Positions 11,362-22,759 of a stretch of DNA of 64,000 nt are shown one piece after another. This stretch comes from Voacanga thouarsii (Eukaryota; Streptophyta; Magnoliopsida; Gentianales; Apocynaceae): contig JANUWF010001719.1 in NCBI GenBank assembly GCA_026120185.1, positions 620,001 to 684,000 on the forward strand, written 5' to 3'. Position 1 is the first letter of the stretch. The number at the start of each line of letters is the position of its first letter. The notes below the pieces were generated by a model that ran no database searches, was not told the origin of the DNA, and was given only the letters and a program-made list of their open reading frames with translations. The translations under genes and the position numbers were made by a program.

Positions 11362-13146
11362 CTGAAATTTGAAAATAAAAGAAATTCTCAATATTTGTAA
11401 AACAAAAATAATTTTGTGCACTTTATCCTCATATTAAATTTGATAATAGCTAACCCCATTACTATTATCTTTAACATGATTAATTTAGCTCTTATGAAAA
11501 CTGACATAGCTTCTTGGGAAGATTAACAGTTTTAAGTTAAGTGTACTAACTACCACAAATTAATTTTCCTTCTAGGTAATGATCTAGAAGATAACTCCAT
11601 CGAGGAGATGGCCGTTTCTTCTCATTTTCTATAGACATACCTCGCACTATAACTTTCAATATGGGTCGGCCGATCATAGTACGTGTCTTAAATTATCAAT
11701 TACATCATTCCATTAGTTCTAAATCCTTATGATATCTCCATCCTATTTGGGTTTACTCTCAGGGTGACACGGGGAGAACCATGATCTCTAATAAGGATCG
11801 TGATGGAAGCCGTGAGGCTATTGGAACCCCTCTCCCACTTAATTTTTTTAAATAAGAATTTTCTTAGAAAAATATTATTTGAAAGATTCCAATCAAGTTC
11901 ACCTTTAACTTAAAATAAAATGTCTAAATCTATAAAAAAATTCTATGTCAAGGTTTATATCCTTTCAGAAATCTTTCCTCATGGATTAATTTTATTTAAA
12001 TCAAAAACTTAATAATTTTAAAACTTTTCCATTTAAAAAATTCCTAGAGATTTTGATCTCAAGGCTTTATTTGACAAAAATAATTTTTCATTTGCTAAAA
12101 TGAATTAAAATGGCTTTCCATTTTAACTTACAAAAATTTTTAAATCTATAATATTTTCTATGTTAAGGATAAAAACCTTTAATAAAATAACCAATAATTA
12201 ATTTTTGTTTAAATTAAAATAACTATTTAATTAAAGAAAAATATTTTTCCTTCTCAAATAAAATTTCCCAAAGACTTTGGTCTTTGAAAAAATATGCACA
12301 TAGGACTTAAAATAATTAGCATGTTAGAAAATTGTAAACGTTTTCATACTTTTTTATTTTTAATTCTAAGTACCCAAATAAAAGAATTAAACACATTAAT
12401 TAAATTAATTAATGATCTTGTTTAATCCTAATATCCTTACTATTATTTTTTCATGCAAAATATTCAAAGAATATTAACTATTGTAATAAAAATAACTTCG
12501 TCTGGTATGGGACCAAAAAAAAATCTCTGGTCCAGTGCCCCCGCCACACTGAATCATAGCCCATGGGAAGACCCATGGACCACGGTCCACAAGCGGGTGC
12601 CCACGACCCGGGCACCTAGTGTAGCAGCTTCTGCGAGGAAGCTGCTGCTCAGTTTTCTCGAGGAAACTCAGCTCTCGCGAGGCAATAGCTTCCGCGAGGA
12701 AGCTTCCTTGCGCGCGCCCAGAGCCGAGGCCAGGCTCAGGCCCGGCTGCAGTTTCAAGCCGCGGCTAGCCTGGGCTACCTCGACTCCCCTCACACAGAAG
12801 GACCGACTCGGCTCGACTGCGGCTCGATCCATCTTCTCTATCGAGATTTCGCTTTGATTTTTTTCTGCAAATTTCACTATGCATTTCTTTAATACTTTGC
12901 AATCGTCCAAGGCCATTTCTTATTACATTTTTCACCAAAAAATCATAACAATTGCCTATATCCTTTCAAATTGGACTTACTCGAAGCTAAACAAAATAGT
13001 AAAGAAAATTTTACAGAGGCTCCTATACCTCAACGGTGAGGTGTACAGACAATCTATCCATACCAGAACAGCGAAGGATCTCATTATAAGTAGTCTTGCC
13101 AGGTTTTATTAACTAGCATGCATCATCCTAAGCCTTTCAAAGTAAA
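11362..13146 (-). other. Element B untranslated leader with GC-rich island
   Basis: About 1.8 kb between primer-binding site and gag ATG, AT-rich except for 12500-12857, which is strikingly GC-rich. The island contains three successive short inverted repeats, the clearest being AGCAGCTTC..GAAGCTGCT at 12623-12646 and GCTTCC..GGAAGC at 12689-12704. Open frames over the island on both strands are composition artefacts; no protein similarity is apparent. Confidence 0.6.
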
Positions 13147-13161
13147 TGTTCTGATACCACT
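13147..13161 (-). other. Element B primer-binding site
   Basis: On the minus strand AAGTGGTATCAGAAC follows the 5' LTR end, matching the initiator-Met tRNA complement used by plant copia elements. Confidence 0.8.
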
Positions 13162-15073
13162 TGCAAGAACAGAAAGAACAAAGGAACATGCATGCATGAA
13201 ATGCTACCAGAAAAACAAGAACACGGCACAACGGAAGGTTAAAATTAATACATTTATGTGTCCTTTTCTGGTTTGGCTGAGAAGACGAGACACCAACCAC
13301 AGGAGCAGCTACCTGTCTCGATGGCGATTCCAGTGAGAAACTAGCAATCCATCGGCTTCTTCTTGGTATGTACGCGAAGCTTTTCGCTTTTCAGAATACT
13401 CCTCCGCCTATCTATATTGGTGAAACAACTTAGGTAAGGATGGTCCTTCTTGATCCTTTACTATTAGTTAGCAAAGCCAAGAAAATGGAAAAGAGAGAAG
13501 AAGATTAAAACGAGAGAAAAAGAGAGAAAGCAGAGACTTTGAGTTTTTCCTTTTTAGTGTCGTGAGTGAGTTTTTTTTTTTTTCTACCTAACGACTCCTG
13601 TTTACATCCCAGATAACCTAATCCCAGTGTTTTGATATTTCAAACATCCGGAGGTTATCAATGGAAGAGGTTTGGGTAATCCTCAACTCTTCTGTACTGT
13701 GAATAATAAAAAACCATTTAGTCCAGGTTATTGGGCCAAAATAATTTATTATTTTTTCTTGAACCCAATGAGCCCAAAAATAATAACTATTAATTATTTA
13801 TTTTCTAGGCCTATTAAAATAACCTAATAAATAATTAATGCGCCCAAATGAACTAAAATAATTATTAAACCTTTTATTAATTAATTTAAACCTAGGTTAA
13901 TTTTTCTAATTATTCAATCTGGGCTTAGGCCCTAAATAATTAATTAACTAATCAAATTAGATAATAAATTTAATTTCTCTCATTCCTTTATTTTATTCTA
14001 GTTCAAAAAATAAATTAGACTTCCTGAATAAAATAAAATATTTTTTCTATTGTGAACATTTCCTCGACCTAAAATAATTAGGACTTATGGACTATTTTGA
14101 GGACTAAAAAGATACATCGCCTTAACTACTAAAATGACCAAAATACCCTTCCTATATAAATAGCTATATTTTGGATTTTTAATATTTTCTAATATTACCA
14201 TAAGGAAATATTGATCTCAAGGACAATGCTGTGTTAGCTATATCTTCGACGCATAGGTAAAATGATTAAAATATCCCTCTACACATTGTCGTTCATTTAG
14301 AGCGAAAATAGTGAACTAATACCTCTCTAAATGACATCTACCATCCTTAGGCTTCTAGTCCAATAATCCACGACTTCTTGAAATATTCTAGCTTTTCAAG
14401 GGAGCTACCCTAAAGTTAATATTCAAGTCATGTTCCCTAAGACTTTAGATAATTAGATCATTCAGACAACCACAAGAGGCGATATAATGTAGACACTATC
14501 TTGTACAAGTCCGTCTTAACTAACTAGTCACATATATCCAACATACAAGTATATTGGTTCTTTTTAAGAACCTCAACTATAGTATATCAAAACATACATT
14601 TCCAGCTTCGTCAGACCACCAACTTATACTCAAGTTGTAGAGTACAAGTCCACGTTGTAGCAGTAGTAGTTTAGGTTTCTATCACATAATACTTTTAAAA
14701 ACCACCACTACAAGTCCAATTCTACGTATTCGAAATACGCTTGTGTTATTAAATGAGTAGACTACTCATTGGCTAAAGGTAAGTCATATCCTATTTAGAA
14801 TTCATAACACAATAACCTTGCCATGATGAGATTTTCATTCTCTTCATCCGATTAAGAATAATAGTTTTATGCGTTAAGTATCCCATCGTCCATATTTTAC
14901 TGTGAAAGACCTCCATTCACATGAACTATTTACTTAAACACAATGGGTCTTTTCCAATAAAATCATGCATAATATAAAGAAAATTTCACAAATAAATTCC
15001 GAGAAAAATATTTTTATTAATACAAGTCAAGAATACATCAGAAACCTAGTCTAAGAGGACATACATTCCAACA
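13162..15073 (-). repeat. Element B 5' LTR
   Basis: It starts TGCAAGAACAG and ends TTCCAACA on the plus strand, 1912 bp, partner of 6531-8439. The target duplication CTATT follows immediately. Confidence 0.9.
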
Positions 15074-15078
15074 CTATT

Positions 15079-18000
15079 TATCCAACCAATTTTTTCACCA
15101 TCGTTAATGTCCCTACATCATTTCTAATGAGAAGGATGTTATCAACATATAGTATGAGAAAAATTACCTTACCATCTATAATTCTCTTATAGACACAAGG
15201 TTCATCAAGATGCTGACTAAAACCATAAGATTTAATAGCTTGATCAAACCTGATATTCCAATATCTAGACGCTTGTTTAAGCCCATTAATGGACCTATTC
15301 AGCTTGCAGACTTTACGTTTTTTACCTTCTTGGATAAAACCATATGGTTATACCATATAGATACATTCGTCAAGATTTCCATTAAAGAATGTTGTCTTGA
15401 CATCCATTTGTCATACTTCATAATCGAAGTGAGCTGTAATGGATAAGAGAATTTTTATAGACTTTAGCATAGGCACAGGTGAGAAGGTTTCCTCATAGTC
15501 AATATCTTCTTGTTGGGTATAACCCTTAGTAACCAATCTAGCTTTGAAAGTTTCCACTTTCGCGTCTATTCCTTTTTTTCTTTGTAAACCCATTTGTACC
15601 CAATAGGTTTTACCCCATTAGGTAAGTCAACAAATTCTCAAACGGACTTAGTGTACATGGATTTCATTTCTGAATCTATTGTACTCTTCTAATGGTCTGC
15701 GTCTCTATCTTCTACAACTTCTTTATACGTAGTAGGATCCTTTTATTCCTCAAAAGAGATTGCTTAAAAAACCTTTCCATAAAGTAAGTATCTAGAGGGA
15801 CATCGAATGACTCTTCTACTATGTCTAAGCTGTGAAGGTTCTTAGATGATTGGACTTTCTTCCCTCTCGTTGACTGGAACCAGATCTACTGATTTCTTAA
15901 CGACTGGAAGTTGAACTGGTGCAGGAAGTTCTTCCACTCTATGTGCCAAAAAGCCAGTGGGTATAGAAGACGTAATATCTATTTTTCTCCCACTGGAATC
16001 TGGCATATTAAGTGGCATAGATACGAATCCACCACATGAATATTGAGTATGGGTTTCTGTAACCAATTGCTTGGGGTTATCTCCCTTAGTTTCTTCCAAA
16101 ATAACCATACTCTTGGATCCACGTTCTTCTATGTACTTTTCCTCTAAGAAAATTACTTTTGTACTTATAAATATTTTTTTTATCTTGAAAACTATAGAAG
16201 TAGTATCCCCTTGTCTCTTTTGGATACCCAACAAACAGACATAAATTTGATCTTAATTCTATTTTATGCATCTTTTCCTTTAGCACATATGTAGGACAAC
16301 CCCAAAAATAGATATGTGTCAAATTAGGCTTCCGCCTATTCCACAATTCCAATGGAGTCTTAGGGATAGACTTTGATGAAACCATATTCAATATATATGT
16401 CGTAGTTTGTATAGTATATCCCTAAAAAGATGTATTGAGTGTAGAGAAGCTTAACATTGTTCTGACCATGTCTAACAAGGTTCTGTTTTTCCTTTCTGCA
16501 ACTTCATTTTGTTAAGAAGTGCCAGGTGCACTTAGTTGGGATAAAATCTCATTTTCTGACAAGTAAGATCTAAAGTCATGGGATAGATATTCTCCACCTC
16601 GATTTGATTGAAGTGTCTTAATATTCTTTCCTAACTGCTTCTCAGTCTCAGCCTTAAATTCTTTGAACTTTTCTAAGGTATCTGACCTATGAGTCATTAG
16701 GTACACATATCCATATCTTGAGTAATTATCCGTAAAAGTAATGAAATACTCATACCCACCTCTAGCTTGGACACTAATTGGTCCACATACATCAGAATGC
16801 ACTAATTCTAAGACTTCCTTGGCTTTATTTCCTTTGGAACGAAATGATCTTTTGGTCATTTTACCTTCCAAACAAGATTCGCAAACTTGGAAAGGCTCCA
16901 CCTTTAAGTCACTTAAAAGATCTTCTTTTACAAGTCTTTGAATTCTATTTAAATTAATATGATCAAGTCTAAGATGCCATAAGAGAGTCTCATTAGTGGG
17001 AGATAACTTAATACATTTATTAAATTCAGTATGATATAATGGACTGTTGGTAGGCTTCAAAACGTAATGATCATTATTTTAATATCCATGACATATCAAA
17101 GAGTTATTCAAAAATATCTCTACTAGTAATTTATAAAATTTAACAGAATATTTTTGTTCGAATAACAAAGAAATCGAAATCAAATTTCAATAAATGTCGG
17201 GACATAATAACAATCTTTCAAAACCAAATGTTTATTATCAAAATAAAGATAAACATCTCTAATAACTCTTGCAGGTATCACCGATCCTGTGCTAACCCTG
17301 AGAGTATATTCTTCTTCATTGAGATGTCTTGTTACTTGGAACCCCTGCAATAAATTACAAACATGATTAATGGCTCCCGAATATACTATCCAAGTATTTG
17401 TAGAATCAACTACTAAACAAGTTTCAATGTAGGATAACTCACCAGTACCTTGCTTGCGTTTGTCTAAGTAGTCTGGGTACTGTGTCTTCCAATGTCGTTT
17501 TTACTTGCAATGGAAACATTTTCATTTGGACTTTTCATCCACTTTTACTTTCTTAACTTGCTACTTAGGCACTTTTTTATTATTTTGCTTCCTCTTATTT
17601 CCTCCTTTGCCCTTAGGTTTGGAAGAGGAAAATCCAACATGAGTTAGAACAAGAGCGTTGTCACTTTCCACTTTTAGGATAGCCTCAGCGCTCTCAAGTT
17701 CCTTCATCAACTTTATAAGAAACATCTCCATCTTATTCATATTATAATTAACTTTAAACTACGAGAATATCTCTGGGAGAGTTTCTAGAGCCATATTAGC
17801 CTGAGTCTCAGGCTTAATTTCAGCCTCTAAGACGTTTGCCAGTTAAACTGAGCGATTAATTCTAACATATGATCCCTCACAGACATTCTAGATTTCATGC
17901 GCATATTCATTATGAGCCTCATTGCTACTTGACGGGCCTGACGTCCTTTGTGCTCAAACATTTGCTGGAGGCGTCTCATGATTTTTGTAGCGGTTGTCAT

Positions 18001-18270
18001 ATTCTCATGTTTCTGCTGCAACACATTTAAGATAGATCCCAAAAATGTTGCAGCAAGCCATCTCATCAAAATTCAATCACTTATTATAAGCCTCCTTTTA
18101 TTCGCGTGTAGATTGTTCAGTAGGCTTAGTAGAACATGGTTCAGTTAGCATGTATTTGAGCTTCTCAGCAGTGAGTACAATTATGAGGTTCCGTTTTCAA
18201 TCAATAAAATTTTTTCTAACTAATTAGTTCTTTGTTAAAATTAGGGATAAAGTGTTAGAATTCATTTTCT
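15079..18270 (-). pseudogene. Element A gag-pol (gag, protease, integrase, RT start)
   Basis: Read from the right on the minus strand: gag N-terminus near 18240 (NFIDWKRNL, then LTAEKLKYMLTEPC), gag core at 17827-18069 (MMRWLAATFLGSIL through RMSVRDHMLELI), a degenerate CCHC knuckle (CFHCK..RHWK near 17510), a protease in which the DSGA active site reads YSGA, GAG-pre-integrase and integrase core at 16512-17060 (LWHLRLDHINLNRIQ, CESCLEGKMTKRSF, LVHSDVCGPI), integrase C-terminus at 16086-16391, linker, RT start at 15411-15593 (KGYTQQEDIDYEETFSPVP) and the YVDN site near 15150. Many stops and frameshifts. RT continues at 6525 across element B. Confidence 0.87.
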
Positions 18271-19143
18271 GAAATAAAATAAAATAAAATATATGAGCCA
18301 ATATCGTATCATGATGTATGATCAATATGATAATATTTTAAATAGTAATAAAAATTACTATCAAAATACGATAACTAAAAACTCTACAGTAACATGTACC
18401 TCTATAGGAGATAACAATATAACTTATAGTTAGGTTAAAATCCACAACCTAAAACCCAAAAGTAATATGCACCTCTATAGAATATAATAATATAACTTAT
18501 AGTTAAGTCTGGATTATCCCACTAAAATTAATATATTTTAGTGTTTTAATATTTCGGCCATCATAGACATTATTTAGATATTCTATAGGAAGTTCTTATA
18601 ATGTCTTTGATTTAAGTGTAACCCCTATATTCATATTTTTTAACAAAGTTTCCAATATAATCACATCATCTATAGGGTAATTATGAATGAATTAAACTTA
18701 TAAAAATAATAAAAAATATTAGGCTCAATTTAGTAACCAATAAAGCGTAGCCTTCCTATATGGAGACCATTTAAAATAGTACGAAGCAAACGTTAATGTT
18801 ACTAATGGGCTAATAGGGGAGACCTTCGTTTAATTAAAATTAACTATTTTACACTTATTTTTTTTAAAAAATTAATAAAAAAATATTAATTTATTTCTGC
18901 AAAACTAAATAGTACCTAGAGTGGTGTTAATACAAATTATATGGCATGTTAACATAAATGGTATATAATTCAATCAAAATTAAATAGTAAAAACTATAAA
19001 ATAAAAACAACAATAATTTTATGATCAACCTAGACACATGAAATAATATTGTAAAAAATACAATTAAAAAATTAATTGGCTAACAAAATAGCCAACTCTT
19101 CAATCTTCTGCAATATTTGTTGAAGCAAGTCACCATCATAAGA

Positions 19144-19406
19144 TCTGCAGTGGTCCAATGGTTAACACGTGGGGCCTTTACACATGAAACCAAAGATCAA
19201 ATCCCATCATGAATGCAAAGGACAGCACTAGCGCCTAGGCCAACACGCACTAGCGCGGGCAGCGCCCAAGCCCGCGCGCCAATCCAGGCCATACTGAGAG
19301 TCTTACTGGTGCTGCCCTTTGCATTCTTCAATATCATGAATGCCTCCAATGTCCAAACGAACAGCTCCAATGCCCAGATGAAGATTACATCTTTTTAATA
19401 TAACAA

Positions 19407-19471
<65 letters not shown>
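19144..19471 (+). mobile_element. SINE-like insertion with tRNA-type Pol III boxes
   Basis: An A-box match (TGGTCCAATGG, 19151-19161, fitting TRGYNNANNGG) and a B-box match (GATCAAATC, 19195-19203, fitting GWTCRANNC) start 44 bases apart, the spacing in tRNA genes. A GC-rich body follows and the segment ends in (AAT)n, a usual SINE tail type. Acceptor stem pairing is poor, so it is not a functional tRNA gene. I could not find a clean target duplication, which keeps the confidence low. It sits in element A's leader. Confidence 0.4.
19407..19471. repeat. AAT trinucleotide microsatellite
   Basis: About 21 uninterrupted AAT/ATA units. It may be the tail of the SINE-like segment just upstream. 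Confidence 0.95.
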
Positions 19472-19472
<1 letters not shown>

Positions 19473-19689
19473 TCCTCAAAAGAGAAACATGGAAACGTAA
19501 TCCACCCTTTTTATTACAAGACTCGATAATACTTATATATTCACCAAATAAAAAACTATGACCATAAAATTATTTTGAACAGAATTAATCAAATCATTCA
19601 CCATGAATATAAATGTAATATTCCTACACCGCTCAACTAAATATATGTATAAAAGATTTAATCTTAATACATAAATACATATCAAACCT

Positions 19690-19704
19690 GTCTCTGATAC
19701 CAAT
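19690..19704 (-). other. Element A primer-binding site
   Basis: On the minus strand ATTGGTATCAGAGA directly follows the 5' LTR, as expected for initiator-Met tRNA priming. Confidence 0.85.
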
Positions 19705-20334
19705 TGTTAGTTGTATGATCGATATACTTATGTGCCTACCAGATTAAATCCTGTGAGTACGTGAAAAAAAAAATCATACATTTGTAAATATCGTCTTCAA
19801 CAATATGATTCTTGAAGCTTTTGGCCTTCTAGTAGTGCTCCAAACCCCTAAGCCTTCTTCAATGTAATCTCCCAAAACCAGAATATTACTAATTGTATTT
19901 TTCTCTCTTTGTAAAAAATGGACTTACATAAAAACTGAGAGAACATTGTTTCTCACGTATGTCAAAAATAGAGTAATAAACCAATTTGTATAGTTGACTT
20001 TATCTCTAAATACATTTCCTAACAGAATAAGAAAAGTATAGTTTGGTACAACTATTTTTACTTATTCTATTCCATCTCAAATATGATTTTTGATTTCCTA
20101 CCATTTTCATTAATAAATTATAAATATTTATAATTTATTATTGTCCCATAAATAGAAGCCACTGAAAGGATCTAATCGGATATAGTTGACAAAACTCTAA
20201 TAAATTATTTTGTCAATTAAAATAATTTATTAATTACATTTTACTTCATTAAAAAAATATAATTATATTTTTAGACTAATTACAATTATTAGAGCTAATA
20301 ATTATATCTTTATAATTAATCGATCGATCCAACA
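19705..20334 (-). repeat. Element A 5' LTR (630 bp)
   Basis: It starts TGTTAGTTG and ends ATCCAACA on the plus strand, directly followed by the target duplication GAGAT and the resumed PIRL pseudogene. It matches 4238-4869 end to end and lacks any counterpart of 4870-5597. Confidence 0.9.
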
Positions 20335-21223
20335 GAGATAGCGAATGATGAGAGTACCATCAGAGCTGAAGAGCCCAATAAAGACGACACAAAAGATTTA
20401 CTCAGACCTGCTTCTCCAAAGCATCATATTTCCTCTTGAGGTTAGCATCCAACCCTCTATGTTTTACCATTGAACTTCTATTTTCTTCAAGAATTGATGC
20501 AGCAATTAGAAAATTATGCATTTGATATGGAAATTTGTTTTCAGAAATTGATCATCTTATCATGTTTTTACAATTTCTTTCATCTTACTTTCCCAGTGCA
20601 TGAGAATGACGTATGGATAGAATTTTCCTATTTTTCGGTGCAGTCAAAATTTTTTGTATTTTTTATTGCATTTCTTGTCTGTAGTGTGGACTTCCTTGCT
20701 AAGTGTTAAATTGCCGTCCTTCAGTCACTGGAGTTAAAATATGCTTGACAGAAAACGAAGAGACTGTGTGTCTTTATTCCTTAAGAGCGTTCACATTCAA
20801 ATAGGTCCCAACAAGGAATTTTTTGGAATTTTTTTTCTTTTTTTTTTTTTCTAAGCCACCAGCCGTGGTGAGGGATTAGAATTGTTATGGAATTGAATAT
20901 TTTAACTCATACTGATCTCAATCATTGAGAGAGAGATAGAGTTTAAGTATTATAGATTATCTATAATTACTTTAATTATAATTATGTAATATCTCTAAAA
21001 TTTTAAGAAAATATACTTATTTAGAAATGGATAATTCTGATGTGTTCTTGACTTTGAACTTTGTTTATTGCTTAATCTTGTTTCACTGTAGTAGTAAGTG
21101 AGAAATTGAGTCTGATTAGAGTAGCTGCCATGGTTGACAAATCTGCGAAATTTAGAGTGGAGGATCTTGATCTGCAAGATAAATTGATGGACAAGATTGA
21201 GTGGCTTCCCCTGTCGCTTGGAG
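20335..21223 (+). pseudogene. PIRL pseudogene, exon 1 end to exon 2 start
   Basis: Continuation of the copy interrupted at 4237. The end of exon 1 (DESTIRAEEPNKDDTKDLL, then SPKHHIS) runs to about 20447. The intron is recognisably the same as in the functional gene (27532-28127). Exon 2 resumes near 21094 (SEKLSLIRVAAMVDKSAKF) and stops abruptly after LPLSLG near 21223, so the whole LRR region is absent. A stop replaces the residue before the splice donor and the first codons of exon 2 (WDGDG) are missing. Confidence 0.9.
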
Positions 21224-21537
21224 TTCCTGTCATATTTCCCTCTCACAGTGAGCACATGCACATATGAGGGAATCTCTAATTCTTTTATCTATCAGCGCAC
21301 CGAACTAAAACAGTTTATTTTTTATAATTATAATTTTACAAAAATTTTATTGTGAACTTAATCTATGTAGATTACATGTATTAAAAATTATATTTCATAT
21401 AGTAAAAATTATATAATATAATTTCTTAATACATATCGTTTACGGATCTACGATCCATATAAGAATTTCATATAGTTTTATTCTTTTAATCTTAGTTTTT
21501 TTTTTTTTTTGGTAAATATTCTTTTAGTCATAGTTAT

Positions 21538-22458
21538 GAGGACATATTGTGCAACTTCAGAGCCAATTTTAATCGAAGCAAGGTATACTGGTGCAGGAAG
21601 TTTATTTAATTCAATATATCAAGGAATTTCTACCAATATTCCAATTGGACATCTAAAAAGGAATTGGAAAACAAGATATTCCCATGGTAATCATGTTCGG
21701 ACAATTCAAGAAAGACGTGACAAATTAAGATATTGAAGATGAAGTGGTTAGTATAATAGACAATAATATAGATGTCAGAAGCAAAGTCAGACCCTTCTCC
21801 TAGCAAGCCTTGTCATGCTTGCCATCGTTACCTTGGCTTGTGTCTTCTCAAGATCTGGCTAAACCTATTAGGCAGGATCAGCGACACCTGTATATATTTA
21901 GTGTGGATCCTGTGGGATGCAAGAATATTGATGATCCGTTGCACTGTAGGGTTCTTCCCAATGGAAATTTCGAGGTAGGAATTCATATTGCGGATGTTGC
22001 TAACTTTGTTCAACCTGGAACGATAATTGATAATGAGGTTGCCCGAAGAGCCACATCACTGGTTTTTAAATGTCGTATTGACATTCTTCCAAAAGCCCTA
22101 TCAGAAGATATATGCTCTCTTCGTGCTGGTGAGGAGAAACTAGATTTCTCAATTATTTGGGAATTAACTCCTGAAGCGCAAATTATTGCTACAAGATAAT
22201 CAAGCTGTGTATTTCTGCAGTGGTGATCTCACTCCTGAGTACAGCCATTACAGTCTTGCAGTTCCTGTGTATAGCCATTTTACTTCTCTAATTAGAAGAT
22301 ATGCCGACATCATTGTTCACCGTCAACTTGAAGCATCCTTAAGGATAATCAGCAATGGAGATATCTTGCAGAGCCAACACTGGATTAGCACTCTTGCTAG
22401 CAATCTAAATCAACGTCATTGGAATGCACAGGTGGCAAGGCATGCAAGTCTTGGTTGA
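21538..22458 (+). pseudogene. RRP44/DIS3-type exoribonuclease pseudogene
   Basis: Translations in shifting frames match the RNase II (RNB) domain of plant RRP44, the exosome-associated 3'-5' exonuclease. Seen: a degraded OB/linker part (RYSHGNHVRTI near 21690), SCLPSLPWLVSSQDLAKPIRQ, the catalytic block FSVDPVGCKNIDD with its aspartates, LPNGNFEVGIHIADVANFV, PKALSEDICSLRAG, then a jump near 22197 to QAVYFCSGDLTPEYSHY, SLIRRYADIIVHRQLEASL and NLNQRHWNAQVARHAS. In intact homologues many residues separate the ATR and QAVYF parts. Family exons appear joined without introns, so it may be retro-derived or heavily deleted. Frameshifts and stops preclude function. Confidence 0.82.
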
Positions 22459-22742
22459 TTCTTGCATTTAGATTATCATGTTTTTGTACTCAATTTGCGA
22501 AAATATATACTATTGTATGATCATATTTTTGTACTCGATTTGGAAATATATATAGTGAAATGAAAGTGACTTGACTTTTTTTTTATCACTTGATGTGTGA
22601 GGGTGAATTAGTGGCATTTCTATGTAATTTGAGTTGAAATTTAAAAATAGATATAGATATTATAGATTTTCTTATATTTTTTGCCAATATGATAATTCAA
22701 CGAATTGAACTGTTTAATTAGTAGTTCAAGATATTAAAGATT

Positions 22743-22759
22743 AACTATACCCATAATTG
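22743..22759. repeat. LINE target duplication, left copy
   Basis: AACTATACCCATAATTG, repeated with one difference after the LINE poly-A at 24193-24209. Confidence 0.85.

Larger units (their letters stand above)
6531..15073 (-). mobile_element. Copia element B, nested in element A's RT
   Basis: A minus-strand copia element of 8.5 kb with long LTRs (6531-8439 and 13162-15073), target duplication CTATT at 6526-6530 and 15074-15078, a polypurine tract (AAGTGGGAGAT on the minus strand) next to the left LTR and a primer-binding site (GTGGTATCAGAAC) next to the right LTR. It interrupts element A between the RT residues WLDK and FDMK, so it is younger than A. Its own pol is broken and most of gag and the protease are gone. 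LTRs near 1.9 kb would suit an Angela-like lineage; that is an inference from length only. Confidence 0.93.
18271..19689 (-). other. Element A untranslated leader
   Basis: AT-rich sequence between the primer-binding site and gag. It contains the tRNA-like segment at 19144, a GC-rich patch at 19216-19320 and an AAT microsatellite at 19407. No coding similarity. Confidence 0.6.
4238..20334 (-). mobile_element. Copia element A (16.1 kb, includes nested element B)
   Basis: This is a minus-strand Ty1/copia LTR retrotransposon inserted in exon 1 of the PIRL pseudogene. Evidence: two directly repeated ends (4238-4869 and 19705-20334) starting TGTTA and ending AACA on the plus strand; the 5-bp target duplication GAGAT at 4233-4237 and 20335-20339; and a primer-binding site reading ATTGGTATCAGAGA on the minus strand just inside the right LTR. 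Internal order from the right is leader, gag, zinc knuckle, protease, integrase, RT, RNase H, the copia order. All coding parts are broken by stops and frameshifts. Without element B the length would be about 7.5 kb. Numerous LTR differences point to an old insertion. Confidence 0.93.

Noticed and set aside
12453..12916. Open frames of 134 and 82 codons on opposite strands
   Set aside because: They coincide with the GC-rich hairpin island in the copia B leader and show no protein similarity.
19144..19216. A functional tRNA gene
   Set aside because: The A and B boxes fit, but acceptor and anticodon stems do not pair properly and a SINE-like tail follows.
20470..20709. A 79-codon open frame after the PIRL pseudogene exon
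   Set aside because: It matches the first intron of the functional PIRL gene (27541-27830) and is intronic.
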